Assembly (NCBI RefSeq): GCF_005670685.2
Contig: NZ_CP062008.1
Location: forward strand, 4,960,001 to 5,024,000
Direction: 5' to 3'
Length of the DNA: 64,000 bases
Source: Mycolicibacterium mucogenicum DSM 44124
Lineage (GTDB): Bacteria > Actinomycetota > Actinomycetes > Mycobacteriales > Mycobacteriaceae
Shown: positions 17,338 to 31,246 of the stretch, piece by piece
Numbering within the stretch: position 1 is the first letter of the stretch
Layout of the letters: each line of letters starts with the position of its first letter
Translations under genes and position numbers: made by a program
The notes under the pieces: generated by a model
Database searches by the model: none
The model's input: the letters and a program-made list of their open reading frames with translations, nothing else
Told to the model about the DNA's origin: nothing

Positions 17338-18572
17338 CGACCGAACCACTTCACGGTCAACGGATCCTTCGACATGTCGATCTGGCCCATCAGCGGGACG
17401 AAACTCTTCCCCTGCACCGTCGCACCGCTGGTGCTCGTCGCGGTGATCGTCCACTGCGACGTCCCCATGGTGCGCACCGTCAGATCGAACGCGGTGAAGG
17501 TGTACTTGACCTGGTTCAGATCGGCCGGCGGCTCCCAGTGCACGGTGCCGTCGACCAGCGTCGGATTCGGCATGGCGTTCGGGCAGCCCGGCGGCGCCAG
17601 CGCGGTGGACTTGGCGCATTCGGCGATGGCGGCCGCCACCGCCTGCTTGGCCGCCTCCGAGCCGGCATCGCTGAGCTGCATCTGCGCGCCGACAGTGAGG
17701 CCGACACCTGATGCGACCAAACCGTCGAGCAATACCGGCCGCGCCGTCGACACCGTCAGATACTTGCTCGCCGAGCCGAGGTCGAGCCATCCCGGAAACA
17801 CATAGACGGGCGCGTTGCTCGGCGCCGGCTTACCGAACAACGTGAGCGGCGCGGTCGGCAGTGGCTGACCGGTGGCCGGGTTGTTGAGCTGAATACCGCC
17901 CGCGGCACCGAGATTCACCTTGACGCTGGCCGTGGGGAGCTTCCAGCCGCTGTCGTCCTTCTTCACCATCAAGGTCTGGTCGGCGGTCTGGTCACCGAAG
18001 TTGACGGACACGTGCACCTGGCCCATGGGGCCGGTCTCATTGGCGCTCAGAATCCGGATGTTGGTGATGGGCCACTTCGCTGTCTGCTGCTTGAGCACAT
18101 CGTCGGTGAGGAAGTCCTTGGATGCCGGCTGGTCGGTGCCGAATGCCAACGCGGCGTTCGCATCTCCCTTCGACAGCGCCTCCAGGTACCCCTTGACCGC
18201 GGCCTCCGCGGAACTCGCGCCGCCACCGCCGGCGCCGCCCGATCCGCCGCCGGAGAACGACACGATCGCCACGACGACGCCCACCACCAGGAGCACCGCG
18301 AGGGTGGCGCCGCCGGTGATGAACAAGGCCTTTTTGTTCTTGGCCGGTTGCTGCGGCGCCGGAGCGTATCCGGGCTGCGGGAAGGTCTGGAATTGCTGCT
18401 GCGGCGCGGCCTGCCAACCCGCGTGCGGCGGCGCGGCCTGCGGTGCTCCTACCGGAGCCGGGCCACCCCACTGCGGCGGCGCGGGCGGCGGTTGTCGGTA
18501 ACCGTGGTGCTGCGGTGTCGGTCCGTCAACCGGATTGGGACCCCCGAACTGCGACTGCGGTGGTTGCGTCAC
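17334..18572 (-). CDS. Membrane-anchored Pro-rich protein with DUF4878-like domain (first gene of operon)
   Basis: 412 aa, GTG start with GAAGGTGG 8 bases upstream. A Pro/Gln/Gly-rich cytoplasmic head (about 1-75) is followed by KNKK and one membrane helix (ALFITGGATLAVLLVVGVVVAIV), then an extracytoplasmic part opening with AAVKGYLEALSKGDANAALAF, the typical start of DUF4878/lumazine-like secreted domains. Later blocks (VYVFPGWLDLGSASKYLTVS, LVDGTVHWEPPADLNQVKY) recur in the protein at 60910, a clear paralogue. A Cys pair (ECAKSTALAPPGC) is conserved between them. It leads the MoxR operon with a 4-bp overlap, so it is likely a dedicated extracytoplasmic partner. Function unknown. Confidence 0.75.
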   Translation of the reverse strand: MTQPPQSQFGGPNPVDGPTPQHHGYRQPPPAPPQWGGPAPVGAPQAAPPHAGWQAAPQQQFQTFPQPGYAPAPQQPAKNKKALFITGGATLAVLLVVGVVVAIVSFSGGGSGGAGGGGASSAEAAVKGYLEALSKGDANAALAFGTDQPASKDFLTDDVLKQQTAKWPITNIRILSANETGPMGQVHVSVNFGDQTADQTLMVKKDDSGWKLPTASVKVNLGAAGGIQLNNPATGQPLPTAPLTLFGKPAPSNAPVYVFPGWLDLGSASKYLTVSTARPVLLDGLVASGVGLTVGAQMQLSDAGSEAAKQAVAAAIAECAKSTALAPPGCPNAMPNPTLVDGTVHWEPPADLNQVKYTFTAFDLTVRTMGTSQWTITATSTSGATVQGKSFVPLMGQIDMSKDPLTVKWFGR

Positions 18573-18715
18573 GCGACGAAGCCACCTTCACGAAGCGTCA
18601 CCAATTGAACCTCCCCCTCTCCCCGTGCCGACTTGCGTCGGCGACCCGACGGTATCACCTCTCCGGGTGGGCTTCCGTCGGCAATAACCAGCACCGACGC
18701 CGGCTGAAGGCACGA

Positions 18716-18750
18716 AAAAGCCCCGGTGTGCAGAGCACACCGGGGCCTTT
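18716..18750 (-). terminator. Intrinsic terminator of groEL2
   Basis: Perfect 11-bp stem CCCCGGTGTGC / GCACACCGGGG with loop AGA (18721-18745). On the minus strand the stem is followed by GCTTTTT. It lies 17 bp past the groEL2 stop and upstream of the MoxR operon leader. Confidence 0.93.
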
Positions 18751-18766
18751 CGTTGAAGAGCTGGAC

Positions 18767-20503
<1,737 letters not shown>

Positions 20504-20530
20504 CTAGCACTCACCTATCGAGAGTGCCAA
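20504..20530. promoter_or_regulatory. CIRCE element 1 (HrcA operator)
   Basis: CTAGCACTC, nine bases, GAGTGCCAA: 16 of 18 arm positions match the CIRCE consensus TTAGCACTC-N9-GAGTGCTAA. It is 112 bp upstream of the groEL2 start. Confidence 0.92.
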
Positions 20531-20537
20531 CGTCTTT

Positions 20538-20564
20538 TTAGCACTCTGACAGGGCGAGTGCAAG
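20538..20564. promoter_or_regulatory. CIRCE element 2 (HrcA operator)
   Basis: TTAGCACTC, nine bases, GAGTGCAAG: perfect left arm, 7 of 9 in the right arm. It is separated from element 1 by 7 bp, giving centre-to-centre spacing of 34 bp. Confidence 0.88.
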
Positions 20565-20605
20565 GTAGTTCGCCATCCGCGCAAGCACCGCTTCGCGGCC
20601 GGAAA

Positions 20606-21442
20606 TCAGGACGCCGACCGGTACTGCGCCACCTGCGCCGCGTAATCGTCGAGCAGGCGCAGCGATTCGTCCTTGCCGACCGAGGGCAGGAACAATCCGA
20701 GTTGGCCGAAGCCGAGGTCTTCGGCAGTACGCCAGTAGTCCGGTTTCATAGGTGCACCGAACATCGCGAGTGGCACGTCGTAGTCCGCGCCCGAGCGCAA
20801 CTGCGCTGTTCGTTCCGCCAACACGTCCCTGGGGAAGGGGTTCGAAATCCAGCCCGCACGGTGACGCAGCACCCGCTTGACGGTGGCATCGGAGTTGCCG
20901 CCGACATAGATGGGCGGGTGCGGTTTCCGGACCGGCTTGGGGCGGCAGTACGACGGATCGAAGTTGACGTACTTGCCGTGATATTCGGCGGGTTCGGTGG
21001 TCCACAGCGCCTTGATGGCTTCGATGCTCTCGTCCAGCCGGGCCCCGCGGGTTTTCGGATCAGTGCCGTGGTCCCGCATCTCCTCGAGATTCCAGCCGGC
21101 ACCGACGCCGAAGACGAATCGGCCACCGGAGATGAGATCGATGCTGGCGGCTTCCTTGGCCGTGTGGATCGGATCGCGCTGGATGAGCAGGGCGATGCCG
21201 GTGAACAGCTCGATGGTCGACGTCACGGCCGCGGCGGCCGCAAGCGTCACGAACGGGTCGAGCGTGTTGTAGTACCAGGGCGGCAGTTCTCCGCCGTTCG
21301 GATACGGCGACTCGCGGCTCGCCGGGATGTGACTGTGCTCGGCGATGATCAACGACGCGAACCCGCGCTCCTCGATCGCGCGGGCCAGCGAAACCGGATC
21401 GATACTGTCGTCATCGACGAAGGTCGAGATCCCGAACTTCAT
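20606..21442 (-). CDS. LLM-class F420-dependent oxidoreductase
   Basis: 278 aa. Luciferase-like TIM barrel: MKFGISTFVDDDSI, the AEHSHIPASR region, [52 protein letters not shown] (about 65-118) and the C-terminal PPIYVGGNSDATVKRVLRH. This pattern is that of actinobacterial enzymes using the deazaflavin F420 rather than FMN. The substrate is unknown; mycobacteria carry dozens of paralogues. It lies upstream of the CIRCE region, pointing toward groEL2, with an 11-bp gap from the TetR gene, so it may be co-transcribed with that regulator. Confidence 0.9.
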   Translation of the reverse strand: MKFGISTFVDDDSIDPVSLARAIEERGFASLIIAEHSHIPASRESPYPNGGELPPWYYNTLDPFVTLAAAAAVTSTIELFTGIALLIQRDPIHTAKEAASIDLISGGRFVFGVGAGWNLEEMRDHGTDPKTRGARLDESIEAIKALWTTEPAEYHGKYVNFDPSYCRPKPVRKPHPPIYVGGNSDATVKRVLRHRAGWISNPFPRDVLAERTAQLRSGADYDVPLAMFGAPMKPDYWRTAEDLGFGQLGLFLPSVGKDESLRLLDDYAAQVAQYRSAS

Positions 21443-21452
21443 ACGGCCGACG

Positions 21453-22022
21453 CTACTGACGTGGCCGCAGCCCGTCCATCATCAGTTCGATGACGCGATC
21501 CGCAGCGTCGGTGTTGTAACGCTGCGCGGCGTTCGCCGCCACGAGCAGCGTCTTCACATCCGATGCCGTGACGTCCGCCCGGACGGCGCCGGCCCCTTGG
21601 GCGACGGCCAGCAGTTCCCCCAACAGCGCCAGGAATTCCTCTTCGACATCGGGCACCAGAGCGTTGACGTCGATGCCGAGGCCGGCGAGCGCGTCGACCA
21701 GGCCCTGATCGGTTTCGCCCCACCGAACCATCGCACGCAGGAAGTCGAACAGCGCGTCGCCCGGCGCGTCCGACGCCAGGCACGCCCGGCCGGCGTCCAT
21801 GACGTATTCCAGCCGATCCTCGATCACCGCGCGGTAGAGATCGTCCTTGGTCGGGAAGTGCCGGTAGACGGTGCCGGCGCCGACGCCGGCCCGCCGGGCG
21901 ATCTCGTCGATGGGCACCGAAAGCCCCTCGTCGGCGAAGGTTTGGTAGGCGACTTCCAGCACGCGAGCGCGGTTCCGGGCCGCGTCGGCCCGCAATGGCC
22001 TCTTCGGTTTGCAGATCATCAT
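21453..22022 (-). CDS. TetR-family transcriptional regulator
   Basis: 189 aa starting at the ATG pair 22019-22022 (GGGAGC just upstream); the frame stays open far upstream because it is antisense to the SDR gene. N-terminal HTH: ADAARNRARVLEVAYQTFADEGLSVPIDEIARRAGVGAGTVYRHFPTKDDLYRAVIEDRL (about 10-70), a textbook TetR domain. The C-terminal ligand domain is of the kind seen in the SACE_7040/TetR_C_33 group, ending in AANAAQRYNTDAADRVIELMMDGLR. It diverges from an SDR gene across a 96-bp gap that holds a perfect palindrome, so it probably represses that SDR. Confidence 0.92.
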   Translation of the reverse strand: MMICKPKRPLRADAARNRARVLEVAYQTFADEGLSVPIDEIARRAGVGAGTVYRHFPTKDDLYRAVIEDRLEYVMDAGRACLASDAPGDALFDFLRAMVRWGETDQGLVDALAGLGIDVNALVPDVEEEFLALLGELLAVAQGAGAVRADVTASDVKTLLVAANAAQRYNTDAADRVIELMMDGLRPRQ

Positions 22023-22070
22023 GCTCCCGGGAACAAATAAAACGGGGCGACCGTTCCGGATATGTGAAGC

Positions 22071-22092
22071 ATCCGGGGCGCTCGCCCCGGAT
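22071..22092. promoter_or_regulatory. Perfect palindrome, candidate TetR operator
   Basis: Arms ATCCGGGGCG and CGCCCCGGAT separated by CT, perfect over 10 bp on each side. It lies 27 bp before the SDR start codon and 49 bp before the TetR start. Confidence 0.65.
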
Positions 22093-22118
22093 AACCCCCA
22101 GGCTACCGAGGAACCGTC

Positions 22119-23021
22119 ATGCCCAAGTGGACTACCGCCAACATCCCCGACCAGACCGGGCGCACCGCCGTCATCACCGGCGCGAACACCGGTCTCGGCT
22201 TCGAGACCGCCGCCGCGCTCGCCGCCAAGAACGCACACGTCGTGCTCGCCGTCCGAAATCTCGACAAGGGCAAGGAAGCCGTCGACCGCATCCGGCAGGC
22301 CACCCCCGACGCCGACGTCGCCCTCCAGGAACTCGACCTCAGCTCGTTGCAGTCGGTCCGGGAAACCGCCGAACAGCTGAAATCCGAATACCCGGCTATC
22401 GACCTGCTGATCAACAACGCCGGCGTGATGTGGACGCCGAAGCAGACCACCGCCGACGGCTTCGAGATGCAGTTCGGCACCAACCACCTCGGACACTTCG
22501 CACTGACCGGACTCCTGCTCGACCAGCTCCTCACGGTGCCCGGCTCGCGCGTCGTGACGGTCAGCAGCCTGGGCCACCGGATTCGCGCCGCCATCCACTT
22601 CGACGACCTGCAGTGGGAGCGCCGCTACAACCGGGTGGAGGCCTACGGCCAGTCCAAGCTCGCCAATCTGCTCTTCACGTATGAACTGCAGCGCCGGCTG
22701 ACGGGCGCCGAGACCGTCGCCCTCGCCGCACACCCCGGCGGGTCGAACACCGAATTGACGCGGCATGTACCACTGCCTGCCGCGATCTTGCCCGTCGCGG
22801 AACGGCTGTTCCAGAGCGCCGCCATGGGCGCCCTGCCCACCCTGCGCGCGGCGACCGACCCGGCCGCCTTCGGCGGCCAGTACTACGGACCGGACGGACG
22901 GTTCCAGCAGACCGGCTACCCGAAGGTCGTCGGCTCGAGCGACCAGTCGCATGACACCGAGCTGCAGCAGCGGCTGTGGACGGTCTCCGAGGAACTGACC
23001 GGGGTCACGTTCCCGGTCTGA
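22119..23021 (+). CDS. Short-chain dehydrogenase/reductase
   Basis: 300 aa, classical/extended SDR of the retinol-dehydrogenase-like type. NAD(P) motif TGANTGLGFETAAAL (about 20-34), NNAGVM (about 97-102), the catalytic Ser in VVTVSSLGHRI and YGQSKLANLL with Tyr and Lys (about 176-180). It oxidises or reduces an unidentified alcohol or ketone in the cytosol. It is a close paralogue of the SDR at 39051, sharing long blocks such as PPKQTTADGFELQFGTNHLG in near-identical form and the C-terminal RRLWTVSEELTGVTF. It diverges from a TetR gene, whereas the paralogue is in the conserved moeA2 run. Confidence 0.93.
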   Translation: MPKWTTANIPDQTGRTAVITGANTGLGFETAAALAAKNAHVVLAVRNLDKGKEAVDRIRQATPDADVALQELDLSSLQSVRETAEQLKSEYPAIDLLINNAGVMWTPKQTTADGFEMQFGTNHLGHFALTGLLLDQLLTVPGSRVVTVSSLGHRIRAAIHFDDLQWERRYNRVEAYGQSKLANLLFTYELQRRLTGAETVALAAHPGGSNTELTRHVPLPAAILPVAERLFQSAAMGALPTLRAATDPAAFGGQYYGPDGRFQQTGYPKVVGSSDQSHDTELQQRLWTVSEELTGVTFPV

Positions 23022-23030
23022 GCAAAAAGA

Positions 23031-23077
23031 AGTCCTGTGGGTTGTGCGACAGGAGGTTTCGCACAACCCACAGGACT
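23031..23077. terminator. 19-bp perfect hairpin between convergent genes
   Basis: Left arm 23031-23049 and right arm 23059-23077 (AGTCCTGTGGGTTGTGCGA and its complement) with a 9-nt loop. On the minus strand the stem is followed by TTCTTTTTG, a good T tract, so it ends the MPTR-like gene; it also blocks read-through from the SDR gene. Confidence 0.9.
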
Positions 23078-23096
23078 GTCTCGGCTTCGAAGCGCC

Positions 23097-23426
23097 TCAG
23101 TAGCCGATGTTCAGCAGCCCGTTGCGCCCGTCGCCGACGGTGACGACGCCGCCGCTCCCGTTACCGATGTTGACGATGCCGGTGTTCAGGTTGCCCATGT
23201 TGGCGACGCCGGTGTTGCCATTGCCGAGGTTCAGGATGCCCTTGTTTCCGAAACCGAAGTTGAGGACGCCGGTGTTGCCTGCACCGCCGTTGAGCACGCC
23301 GTCGTTGCTGCCGGGCCCGAGGTTGATGCCGGAGTCGGCGGACGCCGCGCCGGCGCCGAGCAGTGCGATTGCGCCAGCACCGGCCACTGCCGCTCCCAAG
23401 AGGACGGTTGAACGGATCATCGACAT
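23097..23426 (-). CDS. Small secreted protein with MPTR-like Asn/Gly repeats
   Basis: 109 aa from ATG at 23426, with GAAGGAGAA ideally placed upstream. Signal peptide MSMIRSTVLLGAAVAGAGAI to about residue 31 (ending GAASA-DSG). The mature part is about 75 residues of repeated NxGxxNxG units (GNTGVLNFGFGNKGILNLG, then NLNTGIVNIGNGSGG), the pattern of PPE-MPTR proteins, but with no PPE domain. The repeat should form a parallel beta-helix-like rod. Secretion would use Sec rather than the type VII route. It is alone between two strong intergenic signals. Function unknown. Confidence 0.82.
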   Translation of the reverse strand: MSMIRSTVLLGAAVAGAGAIALLGAGAASADSGINLGPGSNDGVLNGGAGNTGVLNFGFGNKGILNLGNGNTGVANMGNLNTGIVNIGNGSGGVVTVGDGRNGLLNIGY

Positions 23427-24239
23427 GACTTCTCCTTCGCTAGCCCGAATATGGATAGCTAGAGAGTAGACAGCATCCGGGCGAATGCGAAGCAATTCGG
23501 CAAATATCGCTACTCGATTACGCGTATGCGAGAGCGCGACCTGCCGCAGGTTCGCAAGATGTCTCGCAATGCAGCGTCCGACCGTCGAAAATTTGCCAAA
23601 GTGATTAATTGCCAGCAGTATTCACACACATCGCAGGTCGTCGATATTTACCGGGTGAATTGATTTTCAACGGAATCGTCGCCGGCCCCAGCCCAAGATC
23701 GCCGCAAATACAACCGGTGTGGCAAATTTCCGCATCGCCAACGTATTTACGGCATTGAGTAATTGCGTAATGTCGCCGGCGTGCATCTTTCATTTGCTGA
23801 CAGCGTCGCGGCCGAGCGTTCGTCGATGCCGGCCCGATGGACCCTTCTCGAATCCTGAAACACGGGACCGCAGCACCCCGGATACACCCAAACCAGCGCC
23901 GCCACACAGGCCCCGTACCTGCCTGAAGATGCCAAATCGGTTGTACACTACAGAAATGAACGTGTTCTAAAAATATTCGAGACCCTTACACCGCCAGCCC
24001 CTCGGCCGCCACAGCGCGGACCCGCGACCCGGGCACCCGAATATTTTCAAAATATGCACGGCAGCCGACTTTCCCCAGGTGAGAATGCCTTTTCCGGAAC
24101 AATGTCGGTACCGGCGGTCCGCGATATGAACGGCCGCACACTTTCCTCAAGATGTTCACAGCTTGCGATTACGGGTGTTAGTCTCCCCACGTTTATTGAC
24201 GGGGGTGTTGCATCTCACACCCGACGCACGAGGAGGATC
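23427..24239. other. 813-bp AT-richer intergenic region
   Basis: No convincing gene on either strand. It reads clearly less GC-rich than its surroundings, with runs such as AAAATTTGCCAAAGTGATTAATT and several AATATTT blocks. It separates the divergent MPTR-like gene and the PGRS gene and must hold both promoters. A plausible SigA promoter for PGRS is at 24155-24184. Short frames here lack codon bias and ribosome sites. Confidence 0.6.
24155..24184 (+). promoter_or_regulatory. Putative SigA promoter of the PGRS gene
   Basis: TTCACA (24155-24160), 18-bp spacer, TAGTCT (24179-24184). Five of six -35 positions and the TAnnnT -10 core match. It leaves a leader of about 50 nt before the GTG start. 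Confidence 0.4.
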
Positions 24240-28871
<4,632 letters not shown>

Positions 28872-28881
28872 CCACAGACAG

Positions 28882-28921
28882 CGAATGCGGTGTGGTGCCA
28901 ATCGGCGCCACACCGCATTCG
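28882..28921. terminator. Hairpin between convergent PGRS and M24 genes
   Basis: Stem CGAATGCGGTGTGGTGCC paired with its complement (one G-T wobble) around loop AATC. It starts 11 bp after the PGRS stop and 24 bp past the M24 peptidase stop on the other strand. No T tract. Confidence 0.7.
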
Positions 28922-28945
28922 GCTATTCAGGACGGCCGGATGCCG

Positions 28946-29644
28946 TCACCTCCGTAGATCCAACAACTCTTCCTGGAACCCGCCGAACTGCCGGCCCGGT
29001 TCGACGAGGTGCACTTCGAGAATCCAATGGCATTGCCGCCCTTGGGAATCCAGGCGCCGCATCGGCAGGTCCGAGCCGGGCGCCACATAGGAGTCGATCT
29101 CGTGGCCACGAATCTTCTCATGCGGGAACTCCCCCACGAGGTGTCCGGCGATCGCACCGCCGAATTCCCAGCCGGCGGCGCGACTCAGCTCGACGACGTG
29201 GTCGAACAGCTGCGCGCCGGTGATATCCGGGGTCGACTCGAAGTGCGCCCGCGCCGCTTCCCACACTTTGGGTAAGTCGTTGCGCAAGGCCAGCTTTCGC
29301 GGATCGTCACCGAGCACGAAGGTGCGGCCGAAGTCGGCTTCCCACTCCTCGAAGAGCGGGCCGAGGTCGACGAACACGATGTCGTCGTCGGCGATCACCC
29401 GGTCGGGCGGGTTCTCCCGCGCGGTCGCGAGCGTGTTCTCGCCGCCGTGCACGATCCGCTTGTGCCAGTGCCGCGTGACGCCGAGGATTTCGGCCGCCAG
29501 ATCACGGATCTCGTCGGTCACCTGACGCTCGCCGACGCCGGGCCGGATCAGCCCGCGTTCCTCGATGGCGACGAACAGTTCCGCTGCTTTGTCCTGAGCA
29601 TCCAGAAGCCGCGCGGCCCGCATGCCCTCGTCAAACTTCTCCAC
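28946..29644 (-). CDS. M24-family metallopeptidase-like protein
   Basis: 232 aa, GTG start 10 bp after the stop of the upstream deacetylase gene. Pita-bread fold: the substrate His region WHKRIVHGGENTLA, the metal Asp pair in IVFVDLGPLFEEWEADFGRTFV, His in GAIAGHLVGEFPHEKI and Glu in HWILEVHLVEPGRQFGGFQEELL. Aminopeptidase P, methionine aminopeptidase and creatinase share these ligands. It is shorter than true aminopeptidases (about 250-370 aa) and lacks an N-terminal domain, so the substrate may be a small molecule or dipeptide. Probably co-transcribed with the deacetylase. Confidence 0.85.
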   Translation of the reverse strand: MEKFDEGMRAARLLDAQDKAAELFVAIEERGLIRPGVGERQVTDEIRDLAAEILGVTRHWHKRIVHGGENTLATARENPPDRVIADDDIVFVDLGPLFEEWEADFGRTFVLGDDPRKLALRNDLPKVWEAARAHFESTPDITGAQLFDHVVELSRAAGWEFGGAIAGHLVGEFPHEKIRGHEIDSYVAPGSDLPMRRLDSQGRQCHWILEVHLVEPGRQFGGFQEELLDLRR

Positions 29645-29654
29645 CGCACCGATG

Positions 29655-30416
29655 CTAGGCGGGCCGCACGAACTCCCACCCGGCCGCCCGCATATCGGCG
29701 ATGGCCCCGGCGTAGCCGGCTGCGGTACCCGAGCCCGGATGGTTCATGTGGGAGATGACGACAGAACCGGGCTGCGCACCAACGACATTCGCGCGCACCC
29801 GGGCGGCGGGCAAGGTGGCGCCACAGTCGCCGTTGACGCTGAAGCCGAGCGGCTGCAACCCGAGGTCGCGCACGATCTGCACGGCCACGTCGTCGTAGTG
29901 GGCGGTGCCCGGCCGGAACCAGGTGGGCGCCCGGCCGGTCAACGCGGTGAGCTTCAGCTGGTTGCCCCACACCTCGTCGACGACCTCGGCGGCCGACCGT
30001 GTGCCGGCGATGCCATAGGCGGCACGACCGGTCACCGACAGCGGCACATGACGGGTGCCGTGGTTGCCGATCTCGAACAGCGGGTTGGCGGCCAGCTGCG
30101 CGGCCCGGTCCGGGTGCTGGTCGATCCACCGGGAGTTGAAGAAGAGCACCGCGGGCACGTTGTTGCGCTGCAACGTGTCGAGCAGCGCCTCGTCGACACC
30201 GCCGCGGCAGGCGTCGAACGTCAGGGCGATCTGACGCCCGCCCGCGGGGACCGAGGTGACGATCCCGGGCAGCGCCATCCCCCACTGGGTCGGTACCCGG
30301 CGCGCGTACTGGCCGGCGACGGCGCTCGGATCCTGCGCTGCGGCGCTCGGTGCGGCCAATGCCAGCGAACCGGCGGCCGCCGCCCCAGCAGCCAGGAAGG
30401 CGCGTCTGGTTATCAC
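29655..30416 (-). CDS. Exported polysaccharide deacetylase family protein
   Basis: 253 aa, GTG start. Tat-type signal MITRRAFLAAGAAAAGSLALA with twin Arg, cleaved near AAAQD. The NodB domain shows the first motif as ALTFDACRGG (Asp-Ala-Cys instead of the usual Asp-Asp), the His pair in NHGTRHVPL, then WFRPGTAHYDD and the final VVISHMNHPG. Family members remove acetyl groups from sugars in wall polymers by a zinc-dependent reaction. Loss of the second Asp (metal ligand) in motif 1 hints at altered metal use or substrate. A small conserved mycobacterial protein upstream of the M24 gene. Confidence 0.88.
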   Translation of the reverse strand: MITRRAFLAAGAAAAGSLALAAPSAAAQDPSAVAGQYARRVPTQWGMALPGIVTSVPAGGRQIALTFDACRGGVDEALLDTLQRNNVPAVLFFNSRWIDQHPDRAAQLAANPLFEIGNHGTRHVPLSVTGRAAYGIAGTRSAAEVVDEVWGNQLKLTALTGRAPTWFRPGTAHYDDVAVQIVRDLGLQPLGFSVNGDCGATLPAARVRANVVGAQPGSVVISHMNHPGSGTAAGYAGAIADMRAAGWEFVRPA

Positions 30417-30551
30417 CGGACGGACGCTAGGCCGGGACTCTGAACACCGAGTGTCCGGAGCCTGTGAGTTCGCCGCGAACCACGTGAACGGCGGGCCACC
30501 CTATGGTTGAGAGTCGAGGAGCCGATGCTCGATGGCCACCAGGAGTCGATC

Positions 30552-31049
30552 ATGTCGTTGGTAGTACCGCCTTATCCCCCGGCCCGGTACACATCCGATC
30601 AGCCGGAAGTAAGTGCCACGCTGCGACGCGGTGACGAGCCGCCCGATTACGACTCGCACGGCGTGATCCAGTACCACTACCTGGCCAACCAGAGGAAGAC
30701 CGCGGGCGACTACGGCCTGTACCGCGTCGACATCGCGCCGCACGGCGGCGGCCCGGGCCCGCATTTCCACCGCGCCATGTCCGAGGCTTTCTTCGTGCTG
30801 TCCGGCACCATGACGCTCTACGACGGCAGCGACTGGGTCGAGGCCGGCCCCAACGACTTCCTCTACGTTCCGCCGGGCGGCATCCACGGTTTCCGCAACG
30901 AGGCCGACGAGTCCGCGTCGGTTCTGATGTTGTTCGCCCCGGCCGCTCCCCGGGAGGCCTATTTCGAAGGGTTCGGCCAACTCGCCGACATGACCGACGA
31001 CGAACGTCGTGAGTGGTTCATCAAGCACGACAACTTCTTCGTGGAATAG
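30552..31049 (+). CDS. Cupin-domain protein
   Basis: 165 aa from ATG at 30552, with AGGAG at 30541-30545; the frame opens at 30507 but without a ribosome site. One conserved beta-barrel: GPGPHFHRAMSEAFFVLSGTMTLYDG (His-x-His, Glu of motif 1, about 75-100) and PPGGIHGFRNEADESASVLMLF (motif 2 with the third His). The metal ligands are complete. Cupins of this small type include dioxygenases, isomerases and sugar-binding regulators; no specific reaction can be named. It diverges from the polysaccharide deacetylase gene. Confidence 0.87.
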   Translation: MSLVVPPYPPARYTSDQPEVSATLRRGDEPPDYDSHGVIQYHYLANQRKTAGDYGLYRVDIAPHGGGPGPHFHRAMSEAFFVLSGTMTLYDGSDWVEAGPNDFLYVPPGGIHGFRNEADESASVLMLFAPAAPREAYFEGFGQLADMTDDERREWFIKHDNFFVE

Positions 31050-31162
31050 CGCCCGGCGGTCGGGCCAGGACCGGCGTTCCTCTCGAGCCGTGCACATTGA
31101 GTCATTTGTCTCTACCGGCCAGTAACACAAACATCCCATGATGTGCGTTGCCGTCAATATTT

Positions 31163-31181
31163 GTTCGATCCGTGATCGAAC
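31163..31181. promoter_or_regulatory. Perfect inverted repeat GTTCGATC-CGT-GATCGAAC
   Basis: 8-bp arms with a 3-bp centre, 65 bp upstream of the TTG start of the porin-like gene. A second short repeat ACATC-CCAT-GATGT lies at 31131-31144. Candidate regulator sites or leader structures. Confidence 0.45.
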
Positions 31182-31246
31182 CGACGGAAAAGTCAGGTAG
31201 ACGCTGCCGCCACCGTCCGGCCGCAGCGAATGAGAGGAAACCCATC

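Noticed and set aside
21453..23066. A 537-aa TetR protein
   Set aside because: The part upstream of 22022 is antisense to the SDR gene; the HTH domain begins just after the ATG pair.
24054..24239. Longer N-terminus for the PGRS protein
   Set aside because: The sequence lies in AT-richer DNA with a likely promoter inside, and the AGGAGG before GTG 24240 defines a better start.
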